Shown piece by piece: positions 1 to 12,100 of a stretch of DNA of 64,000 bases. The position numbers and the translations under genes are program-made. The notes beneath the pieces are model-generated. The model was not told the DNA's origin. It saw only the letters and a list, made by a program, of their open reading frames with translations, and did not search any database. The stretch is from Marthasterias glacialis (Eukaryota > Echinodermata > Asteroidea > Forcipulatida > Asteriidae): positions 24,356,923 to 24,420,922 of the forward strand of contig OU452222.1 of NCBI GenBank assembly GCA_911728455.2. Reading direction: 5' to 3'. Each line of letters opens with the position of its first letter. Within the stretch, counting starts at the first letter, position 1.

Positions 1-28
1 TGGCTTAATCGTTTTACGCCCCTATTAG

Positions 29-178
29 GTAACCGTGACCTTTGACCAAGATGAAGTCAAGCCAGGGGATGGCATTAATCTTGAAGTCACCGCTGAAGCA
101 AATTCATTTGTGGGCATCCTTGCTATCGACACTAGTGTAATGCTCCTCAAGACAGGAAATGACATCACACAGAACCAG
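29..178 (+). CDS. CD109: CD109-like exon: MG6 start
   Basis: Fifty codons, phase 0 at both ends, acceptor ttag and donor gtaggt. The peptide contains KPGDGINLEV and GILAIDTSVMLLK, the typical A2M-family stretch just before the bait region. It is the first exon visible, so upstream MG1-MG5 exons must lie outside the window. Confidence 0.9.
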
Positions 179-3100
179 GTAGGTCAAAGGTCACTTTTTT
201 GTGGTAGCATTTAACGAGACAGTTCGTATTTTTGCTCTATTAAAGTACATAATTTTGTTTCCGTCGAGGTACTTGAAAACCCATTGTTCCCAACTTTCTT
301 TTCATTGGTACCCACCTGTCTGTTTCGTACCTTTTTTTTCCACTAAGCAGATATTAGCGGAGGACCAGTCACTTAACATGTACATGTACATTTTTAAGCG
401 GTAACCTAAGTAAATGTGATAAGCAGCTCTATGAAATTGGACTTAGATCTGCTAATTTTTTATTTGACTGGGGGCTGCTATGGAACAAAGAATCGATGAA
501 AACTTTCAACCTAACATCGAATGGAAATTGGATCAGTGATGAAATTCTGCAATACTACAGACCTTCATTTTTTAAGGAGCGTGAGTGCATTCACCCTCCT
601 CTGCACTCCTCTACCTTGTCCGAGGATCGCTAAAAAATTACACTCCTTAGAATTTAAAGCGGACGAAACAGACAAAACTGAATGTTATTTGTGGCAGGAA
701 ATGACCATTTAGCATGTGTATTTGCTTTGATCATGTAACAAAGACATTCTACCGATCCAATCTTGCAATCTGGTACGTGTATATATGAATTGTCAGAGAT
801 ACTTGCGTGCGTAAATTAAACAACAAGAATAGTCAGATTTTATGACATCGGGTTTTAATTTCATTTTGTCGACTATTGTGTGAAGTTTGGTTCTGAGGAG
901 TGTAAAGAGCTCTCCTCAATAATTGAAGAAGAGCTGTTTGCTCTCCTCAAATTTGTTAAAAGAAAGGACTGAATTTTGTTAACCAAAATTTTCCTTGAAG
1001 AAAACTTAACACTGCATGGTGGAAACAGATAATTAAAGATGCCCGCTTGTCACCATTACCCGACGGCTATTTCTGTGGTGCAAAATGATCATGTACCCGT
1101 ACATAGTTTACGTACAACGCATGCGCCGGTCAAAGGTGATCTTTCATGGCACGAATTAGTTTGTCGCGCGTTTACGAGCGGGCGTCTTTAAGATAATCTT
1201 GAAGTGACACTAATTGATAAAGATCACTCTGGTTTTTTTTTTTCCTATTTTAAATAAAACATTAATTAAAGTAAGATCATTTCACGTACATGGGTTCATA
1301 CCCAGTTTTTACAATAAAAAATTGTCTTTTTTTTTTCTTTTTTTTTTTAAATTTCCTTATTGCTTTAAAGCCCCAGCTCAACATTGGTTAGGAGAAAAAC
1401 GTAAATACTCACAGATTTACATGAACCTTACACGACGGTAGAAAATTTTCCTTGAAATATTTCTGCCTTAAGTCTTTTTTAAATAATAAATAAAATAAGA
1501 TCCACAGTTAGTTTTCGTCTCAGTGAGACGAAAACCCTGCCTATATGAATGCGTACACAAATGCTGAATGCATTTTTACTGTTTACTCACAAACAAAACA
1601 ACGAAATGAGCTGACATCTTCACAGGTTGGTTTATATCTTGATTTGTGCAAAGAATGGAAACATTTACAGTCAGTTCACCAATGTTGAGCTGGGGCTTTA
1701 AAGTGAACCATTTGTACTTGGAGATTTTTATTTCCAAACATCCGGAAAAATCAGGTACCTCACAAACTGGTAGCACAATTTGGATTTCCTCTTCTCATTG
1801 CCAGGTGGTTGAAGCTCTGAGAGAATTCGACACAACAGACAAAAACAATGACTTCGATTATGGCTTTGGACGACCAGTGTTTCGTAAGAAACGCTCAGCT
1901 TGGTGTTGCGGGTGGTTTCCCTTTCCCACTCCAGGGGATACGGCTCAAGCTGTTCTGGATGTAAGAGTTACTATTATTAATTATTATTGTTATTGTTATT
2001 ATTATTATTATTATTATTAATTTCTGGTAATGAAACCAAGGATGCCTCAAAAACGAACTTAAACTGTAGCTCGGAAGCCTGAGGAAACCTGTAGATAAGG
2101 ATACTTGCCATCTGAACCAGAAACACCGGGGTAGACCCCTACTCTTTCACGATAAGTGTTCTGGGTTCTTTTACGTGGACTACCCATACTACATGTACTA
2201 GTACAAGAGATCTACGGCTTAACGTTCCATCTGAAGGACAAAGCAAATATGGGAAAGTGTCTGATCAAGGACACAAGTGTCGCAACTGGCCAGGCCCGGA
2301 TTCAAACCCACATTCTGTAAACTACAGAACTTAAGTTTGGCGGACTAGACCTCTCGGCCACGACACCCAACAGGTTTTCTTGTCAAAAAAAGGACACTTA
2401 ACTTTTTAGAGTACAAAATCTAGGTTGTAGTTTCTCTTTTATAAGTCAAGATAGTAAGAAGGGAAATTAAACTTGTTTCTATGTCATTGGGCTGGTATTG
2501 AACAAAAAGTCTGTTGTCAGTCAAACTTAATGAGCTTGGAATTCAGAGAAACATTTGTTGTCAGTTATTCTTTAGGATTGTTATCGCATGGCACATCTCC
2601 TACCTACAACAACAAAACGAATCTAAGTAAACTCACCAGTCTGCTCTGCACATCACCCAGCCTGCCTGGGGGTGGGGGTGGGGACTCTCTCTCTCTGTGG
2701 GACGGGTGGGTTCAATATGTTCCACATTCCATCTTCTTTAGAACAGTCTTCCTTTTAAACTCAAACAACGCTAGACTAGTTCCCGGTCCCTACATCGTTT
2801 TCGTTCTGACTGAATATAGGGACCGGTATATGCTAATTAGAATTAGCATATATGTCACGTAATCCCATAATGCAATGCGGCCTTACACAAAATGTGATGG
2901 ACACAGAATCTCCCATAGTGCAGACCATGGATGTAGAAATTACGCCAGTTAAGATGTTCTTTTGATGTTGAAGGTTGGTTCACTATATGTCCGGGTGAAG
3001 GGTTACGATACACACGTGTGCTAGCGTCAAACAATAACATGCACACGTCGCGAGCATAGACAACGTCATCTTTAAAACTAGAAAATTACTACTGTGCCCG

Positions 3101-6100
3101 CGTAATGGAGGGTCTATCAAAAGCGCCATACCGGTAGTAGCTACCGGTCCCTATATACAGACATAAGAGAGTGTTGTAGAGACCGGGAACCAGTGTAAGA
3201 CAACGCCAGATTGAAATGTTGTAGTGTGAAAAGGTCAGTCAGTCTTACACGGGTCGGACCCATGTCCAACACAGAGATTTGTTCGTAGTTTGAAAACGGC
3301 CTGCTGAATATTGCATAATTGGTGTGAGTTAAATTCTTGTTATTGTGTATTTTTATGCCAGGCCGCAGGAATGCTTGTGTTTACTGATGCACTGGTCTAT
3401 TCCACACCAATCATTGACTACCCAGGTGAGTAATCTCTTCACTCCATCAAATAGTTGCTACTACCGTTTTTAAGGTCAAGACAATGGCAGGAAAGCACCT
3501 TATTATGAATATGATAAAACTGTAACTCAAAACGGTCATCCAAATTCCATAGACTTCATTAATCAGCACTCTGGTGTGATGAATTTTGTTTTCATTAATA
3601 AAACAATTTGTAGCCCAAGCTCAACATTGGTAAAGTGTCTGTAATAATTTCCATTCTTTGGACAAATCAAGATGTATGTAATAAAACCAACAAGTGAAAA
3701 TTTCAGCTCATTTTTTTTTTTTTTTTTTTTTTACGTATTCTTTGGCAGAGTTTTGGTCTCACATGAGATGAAAATTAATTTTGGATACTATTTCATTCAT
3801 TGTACAAAAATGATAACACTTCAGGCAGAAATATTTCAAGGAAAGTTTTCTACCATCGTTATCTTTATACCATGTAAGATATATGTTAATCTGTGAACAT
3901 TTATGTTTTTCTTTCTTACCAATGTTGAGCTGGGGCTTGAAAATGTACCCTATTATGAAAGTATGAAGACCAAAATGCTACAAAAAAAAAGCATTTCTGT
4001 ATTTGTTTTCATGATATTCTCTTGAAAAAGGAAATAACATAAGAATGTTTTCTGTCAAAATAGTTTTCTTGAAGATAACAGCAATAGAAGACACGTTTCT
4101 TTTCTGAAATATTCTTCAATTTTTTTTAGTTTGTAGTAATCTTTTGATATTAAACTTGCTTTAATCTGTAAACCACTTTTACCACATACATGTATTATAT
4201 ACGGCATTGTTACTACACAAGGTGATATTTAGAGGCAACTTGGTGGCAGCCAGCAGTAATGTATGTGAAAGGAACAATTTGGTGACACACAAAATTTGCC
4301 GCTTCATTGGTTGTGTCATTGTTGCGTGACAATTTAAACTGGTTATGCGTACTGACGCGCTACCAACTGAGCTATCTAGTCATAATTTTAGCGGTCTCCC
4401 TATTTTGTCAATATGTTTGTTCGGGGGGTTGCCAGTCAGAAGCCATTCAACCGGTTACTGCCCTGTAGCCAGGGATCACACCCCATTATACGATACAACC
4501 ATAGAGCTAGCTCTATGGATATAACCTGGGAAGCGGCAGCACGGGGATCTACCTTAAGGGTGATGCGACTTTTTATTTTGAATATCAAGCAAAACTTTAG
4601 GGTCGGATAGCTTAGTCGGTAGAGCATTGGTACATGTATGTTTAGCCGGTGGTGGCAGGTTCTAATCCCGCTCACTGTCAATTTGTCTTTGTTCACTCCA
4701 AAATTGATTTAAAAATAAAAATTCACCCAGTCAGTTTCCCCTTGCGGTTTATTGCTTGACAGTTTAAAACTGAGGATGTTTTTATTCTCGTTGGAGATGT
4801 GACCTAGTTGCCTGTAAAATACCTCATGTGACATTGCCAGACTAGTACTGCAGATTATATGTGCTTGTTTAGTACCTGAGCATGTCATGCGTTGGTATCC
4901 TTCAGACAATCTGCTGTGTTTCCCCCCATTTCTATCACTGGTAACTGCTTCCTGTTTGTCCGTTTGTCGTTCTTTACTCGTAATGTCAATGTCATAGATT
5001 CTCTCAATGTAACTGTGTGGTGGTGGACTTACATGCTGTAAAAACCTTGCACGTCGCAAAAGGGATATATTTACTAGCTAACTCCATTGCATTCACAGTG
5101 TATATAGAAATAGTAGTATATTATAGTAGTATATTTTTATAGTAGTATATTATGTATCTAGTATGGAGACCTGTCACAAGCAACTGAAGGTCTCTCGGCA
5201 GGGAACTTCTAAAGAGAGGGAAATCTTGTTCATTGTCTATACCAAAGATTATAGAGTGCCAAAGGCACAAGATGGGGAACTGGAGCTCTATCTATTGTTG
5301 GAATGTGAAATACGCATGGGCGCCATTTCGTCAAGTGGCTGTTTTGTTGTACCATTGATGGCAATGGTCATTGTCTGCACTGATCTATTGTTGTATCAAA
5401 AGAGTTAACTTGCTGAAGTTGCATCTAGTGGGATTTCACATTTCAGCCTAAAGTTCCCATCTTAGGCCTTCGGCGCTCTATAATCTTTGGTCTATACAAG
5501 GATGCAAGAAAACATATATAGGTCTCTTCAGAGATACACAGAAAAAAATTTGTCATTTTACATAGTAATTGTTATGAATCAAGTGGATGCAACACAAGGC
5601 AATTGGCATTACGGCGCCCTCTCCAGTTCACCCAGGAGAGGCAGTTTTTGCAGTGTTAAATGGGAAGAAGGTTGACAGGATTTTGGTTTTAACACAGCGC
5701 CCAGTTTTTTCATCGTTTGCACAGCAGCAAGTTTTTTTATGTGCGGTTTACTGCATAAAATCTTTTGCGAGCCTGGTGAAGTCTTTTTATGTTCATAAAG
5801 CCATTTTAAGATCCTAAACTGTCTGCGGCTGAGTTGCAAGTGTTTAATTTATTTTTTTTTTCCCGTTGACACTTTTCGGGAAAATGGCCTCTCCATTGTA
5901 AACTGTAGAGGGTGCACTGTATTACAAATGGCCCATACTGCAATCCTTTCACAATTACATTCATGTAATAAGACCATGAATGGAATCAAACAAACTTCAA
6001 GAAGTCAGAAGTCAGAGATTTTCCGGTGTTAAAAATAAAGACAGGAAAACAAGCAAAAGTTTTGATCAAAGTTGCAGGTTAAGAAAAGGAAATACATATT

Positions 6101-9100
6101 CCACATATAACAACAACAATGTACAGAAATTTAACATTGCTCATCACCAGACACCCCACAGAAGGGTGTAGACACACAATTTTTCTGTCGGGCCAGTTTT
6201 GACAACATCCACCCTGGCAGAAGGCTATGCAATCAAATGACGAATTCTTATACAATGCTGCATCACTGTAATACTAAATGTTTGTAGTTAGACAGTGTTA
6301 GCATTAGTCTAATGTTAAATTTAAATTTCCTACATTGACCAATACATGTATGAGATACATCAGGTTTTCCCGTTCAGATTTCTTCAAACTTTACTCATTT
6401 ATAGCCTTTATGGCAGGTCATTCTTTCCATACTTCCCTTCTGTCAGGAACACAACAAAAGCAGTTGGATAAAGTGAAACCTCAATAGGCCATGTTTTTGA
6501 CTGCAAGAGGGCGCAATAATAAATCCATTTTGAAAGTACAAAAATGTTTGAAAGCTGTAAAAATACAAAATTTCCAAGCAAATATCTTACACCGATTTCA
6601 TTGGAAAACTGTCAATAAAAAAGTCCTCAAAAGTAGTATATTAACAACTGCTTTATTAGAAGTCTAAGTGCATGTGGTTTACCACGCTATTTCAATGGTT
6701 TGACCCCCAGTCTCCTCCAAAGGGCGTCCTCTTGCAGTCAAAAATAAGGTCTAATATGACTTACAGCACATGTAGTTTGTATCAGTGACATATTGATAAT
6801 TAAAGTTACTTACTTATATTAATCCCTATTACTACATATGTACAAGTGCCTGTACCATTTGATGGTATGTTAGAAAGAAACCCGGTTGCTGCAGCTCCAG
6901 CTGCTGATGCTGAGATGGCTGGTGGGATGGATGAATCAAGCGACATGAATGCAGCGACTGTCCCGACCGTGCCCAAACCACCCCGCGTCCGCACTGAGTT
7001 CCCCGAAACCTGGCTATGGAGTGATTATGTTGCAGGGTATGTATGGCAATGGCCTCTGATCTTGAGTCGGCCATCTTTCGTCTTATTCCATGAATACAGA
7101 AGGTTTGCAAACTTTGCAGAGGGCACTACGGTAACCAGTCTAATTTTTGTCTCTCCAAAAGGGCAACCTTGCTTTCAGTTGTCAGTAGTTTTTGTTCAAT
7201 TATAAGAAAAAGTTGCGTCCAGTTCATCGTTTCTGAAGTGAGGAATGCAATGATGCTGTTTGTCTCATCAGACTTGATCGGTTTCATTGCAAACAAAGCA
7301 AGCTTTAGAGGGTCGTTGTGAAAGTGGCAGCCTCACTTCTATATCAAGCATGATTTAGAGGACGACTGATGAAGCTAACACTACGAAGATAGCCATTGCA
7401 GGGTACAGGTGTACTGTGTTGATTTACATAGCAGTAGATTCAACAAAGGTTTACATGGCGGTAGATCCACCAAAGGTTTACATGGCGGTAGATCCACCAA
7501 AGGCTTACATGGCGGTAGATTCACCAAAGGTTTACATGGCAGTAGATCCACCAAAGGTTTACATGGCAGTAGATCCACCTAAGGTTTACATGGCAGTAGA
7601 TCCACCGACAGTTTACATGGCGGTAGATCCACCAAAGGTTTACATGGCGGTAGATCCACCAAAGGTTTACATGGCAGTAGATCCACCAAAGGTTTACATG
7701 GCGGTAGATCCACCAAAGGTTTACATGGCGGTAGGTCCACCAAAGGTTTACATGGCAGTAGATCCACCAAAGGTTTACATGGCGGTAGATCCACCAAAGG
7801 TTTACATGGCAGTAGATCCACCAAAGGTTTACGTGGCGGTAGATCCACCAAAGGTTTACATGGCAGTAGATCCACCAAAGGTTTACATGGCGGTAGATCC
7901 ACCAAAGGTTTACATGGCGGTAGATCCACCAAAGGTTTACATGGCAGTAGATCCACCGACAGTTTACATGGCGGTAGATCCACCAAAGGTTTACATGGCG
8001 GTAGATTCACCAAAGGTTTACATGGCAGTAGATCCACCAAAGGTTTACTTGGCGGTAGATCCACCAAAGGTTTACATGGCAGTAGATCCACCAAAGGTTT
8101 ACATGGCGGTAGATCCACCAAAGGTTTACATGGCAGTAGATCCACCAAAGGTTTACATGGCGGTAGATCCACCAAAGGTTTACATGGCGGTAGATCCACC
8201 AAAGGTTTACATGGCAGTAGATCCACCGACAGTTTACATGGTGGTAGATCCACCAAAGGTTTACATGGCGGTAGATTCACCAAAGGTTTACATGGCAGTA
8301 GATCCACCAAAGGTTTACATGGCGGTAGATCCACCAAAGGTTTACATGGCAGTAGATCCACCAAAGGTTTACATGGTGGTAGATCCACCAAAGGTTTACA
8401 TGGCAGTAGATCCACCAAAGGTTTACATGGCGGTAGATCCACCAAAGGTTTACATGGCAGTAGATCCACCAAAGGTTTACATGGCAGTAGATCCACCAAA
8501 GGTTTACATGGCAGTAGATCCACCGACAGTTTACATGGCGGTAGATCCACCAAAGGTTTACATGGCAGTAGATCCACCAAAGGTTTACATGGCGGTAGAT
8601 TCACCAAAGGCTTACATGGCAGTAGATCCACCAAAGGTTTACATGGCAGTAGATCCACCAAAGGTTTACATGGCGGTAGATCCACCAAAGGTTTACATGG
8701 CAGTAGATCCACCAAAGGTTTACATGGCAGTAGATCCACCGACGGTTTACATGGCGGTAGATCCACCAAATTTTGAAGGAAGCTCACCGCATGTGTCTAG
8801 GTAGTGTTAGCTAGGGTGGTCGGGTTGGCGTAGTGGTGTTTTTTCCTCGCCTTCCACCTCTGGGACCCCGGTTCAAATCCCACCGGGGGGCACTATGTGG
8901 ATTGGGTTTTTCAGTCGCCACCTGATTGCATGGGTTTTCCCTGGAATGTTTCTCTGGATTTTCCTTCAACATCTAAAACTGAAACTTTCTTTCGTCTCTT
9001 CAATTGATGAATGTCTTTCAGTTGTCGATCATAGGTTGTGTCGGCATTTCTAGGGTAATTTTAAAAGATTTAAGTTTAACAAAAGAATTGGAAAACATAT

Positions 9101-12100
9101 TGTCAAAAGATTCATGTTCATACCCAGCTACATAACCACAAGACAAGCAAATTTGAAATTTCCATCATCCATTGTCTGTCTTTGGATACCTATTAGTGTG
9201 CTTTATTCCTGTGCCCTGCTGGACCATTGTATTTGATCAAACTGGCTGCCATTGTTTTTTGGACTGCCATTGTTTGTCCTTCCGTCAGCCAGGTTCTGTC
9301 TGTCATTGTCTGGCTTTCCGTCTGCCATTGTCTGTCTGTCTGCCATTGACTGTCTTTCTGTCTGCCTGTTTTTTGTGAACTTGCCACAGTCTCTTCTTTG
9401 TCAGTCGTTTGTGGTCTTTTTGTTTGGCTGTTTTTGTCTGTTTGCTCAGGACTTTTTGGCTACATGTTACAGCAGTTTGTCTAAAGGACACGTAAGATCA
9501 CAGCTCATTATATGAGCCTTGGTGAAAATGTGGAGAACGCTGTTTCCTTTTCTGTTCAGAGTTAGAAGGAGCATCTGATGTGGCATATACATGTATGTAT
9601 TATGCTGCAGTTGAAGACAATTTTCAGATGAATTCTCATGTAAGCGTTATTGCAACACCTCCGCCTGCCTCCCGGATCCGCTCAAAATTTCCTGAGACAT
9701 GGTTGTGGAGTGAATATGTAGCTGGGTATGTCATTCAAACAAATCAAGAAACAGGGATGCCAGTTTCCCCGTGCTGGAATTCCAGCTTTTCATATTTTCC
9801 CCGAAGAAATTCGGCTTTCCGTCCTTCATCTAGTTGGAAAGAAATTCCTTGATCGGTATTCTTGGTTATAAAGACGTTAATACAAATTTGTCAGTGTTAT
9901 CACGTAATGCATTAGTAAATTTCATCAACAGGGAGTGCAAACGCTCCCATTTTATGATCGCTGTGAAATGCCCTCTAGTGTTTGATGAGGCTGTAGGGTA
10001 TGCAAGTGAATGAGATAATGAAGACTAGCCTGTGTGTGCGTGCGTGAATGTGTGTGTGTAGTGTGCAGACAGATGTGACAGCAGTTTATTGTGCATTGAT
10101 CAAAATGTGGTAATTGTGTCTCACAGCTGAGTAGTTTCTGACATGTCTGAATTGTTTTACCCATGCCAAAAAATTGTTAATGGCCTCACGTTTCGACTCC
10201 AGCAGAGTCTTTCTCAAAGGCTAAATGACAACGAAACACACACATATAAGTATACTGGAGTAACTGAAACAGTCAAGTGGAAAGAAGTCAAAAGAGTGAG
10301 GCAGAAAACAGTCAGAAGATGCAAGGGATGAAACAGTACAAGGTGGGGTGAGGGAAGAGTCTGGTCTCACCACAAGAGGTTGGAAAACATAAAGGACAAA
10401 ATCAAAGGAGGGAAAAAGGGAAAAAATAACTAGTGAACAAGACTGATTTAAAAAGGGGGGGACATCTGTAGAAAGGGGAGAAGGAAAATTCGAAAAGTAA
10501 TGATCATTTCTTTCTTGGATGCTTGGGAACATGGAGTTGAATTGTTTGAAGGCGCCTTTTCCACAGTTTCTCCTTTCTTACTCAATTTGGCTACCAAAGG
10601 ACGGAAAGGTGTGGATTTGTAAGATTAAGAAAATGCCAAACAGGTGTGTTGAACATGGTAGTAATGTATTGTAACTGTAACACCCAAGCACAAAAGTTGT
10701 ACATACAATGTACATTGTAGTGTGTGCATGTGTATGCACAATATTTTTGTGCTCTGGTGCAAAGAGCTACTGGCATCCCTGAAGAAAGTATTGTGGCTTT
10801 TTCAGTCAATTGTAAACCATCAGTTTGTTTTCAAACAATGTTCATTCTCTCATGTCGCTTTATTGGTCTGTAAGGATTTTATTTGAAAATAATTATGTAT
10901 GCCCATAAATAAATAGCAACACTTTGAATGAATGGAAGGGGTTCTTTGGTTTTTAAGGTAGTCGACTTGACGTAAGCGAGAGAGTGAGTGAGCATGCAGC
11001 ATCAGAGTCCAGGTTTTCTGTCTGCCATTGCCTGTCTTTCTGTCTGCCATTGTCTGTCTTTCTGTCTGCCATTGTCTATCATTCTGTCTGTCATTGTCTT
11101 CTGTCTGCCATTGCTTGTCTTTCTGTCTGCCATTGTCTGTCTTTCTGTCTGCCATTGTCTGTCTTTCTGTCTAGCATTGTCTGTCTTTCTGTCTGCCATG
11201 GTCTATCGTTCCATCTGTCATTGTCTTCTGTCTGCCATTGCCTGTCTGTATGCCTTAGTCTGTCTTTCTGTCTGCCAGTGTCTGCCATTCTGTCTGCCAT
11301 TGTCTGTCTTTCCGTCTGCGACTGTCTGTCTTTCTGTGCGACCCGCTGATTGTGCGACCCGCATCATGTGACCTATTATGGGTAGTAAATGTAAACAAAC
11401 ACGATGTCCTCTTTAGGAAAGTGTGGTACGGTACATGATGATTGTTGCATTACTTTATTTGATCGAGGCTTTTCTTTCTCGAAATCTGTTAAAAATATTC
11501 CAGAGTTTGTACCAGAGACCTTCGAGTGGCTAAATAAAGCCAGCAAGGACAGTTCCAGCAAGTCTTGGAAATTGTCCAAGTACCGTGTAAATGTGCACGA
11601 TGTGAACTATTGCACGACGTAAGATTTTGGCCAGACGAAGGCGCTCACACACTTTTCAACACAAGAATTTCACAGTTTTGAAGCTGAATCATCCAAAGAC
11701 ATTGCTTTCCAAAACTGTGTGATTCGTTTGCCTATTCGAAATTTTCGCAAGGCTAGGTATACATGTAAATGCTCACTTTTCCAACATTCATTACCCTTTT
11801 TTTTACAGTGATTTAGTCCTACATTACAAACAAAATAACAGGCGGGTGGCAACATAGTCATCTGACGCGGCGCCGGTAGTGCATAACTCAAGATAAACCT
11901 CTTTTGTAGTAGAATACTGGTAGTTTATGAAACAGTAATATGATTAATATCGATGTCACAACATACAACTTTAATAAAATGGCTTAGTAACTGTGTTATT
12001 TTTACCAAAAGCCGTCTGTTGGTGTGACTCTGTCGGTCACGGCATGTATTTGCACGAAGTTTGCCATCAGCTGAGATGACGTAGTACCCACTACAGGTCT

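Larger units (their letters stand above)
9340..11022 (+). repeat. Tandem duplication unit carrying bait exon B
   Basis: Intron flanks here match 12150-13634 around exon C: upstream aaggacacgtaagatcacag, downstream gatgtgacagcagtttattg and cagcatcagagtccaggttt. Copy B carries an extra insertion at about 10155-10570. Confidence 0.88.

Noticed and set aside
7416..8804. A 462-codon open frame of repeated VYMAVDPPK as a repeat protein gene
   Set aside because: It is fully explained by a stop-free 27-bp unit; the minus strand is equally open, it begins and ends with the array, and it lies inside an intron of the CD109-like gene.
11404..11622. 72-codon ORF inside the inverted-repeat element as a transposase part
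   Set aside because: It is not kept open in the second copy (38008-38827) and has no recognisable transposase motif.
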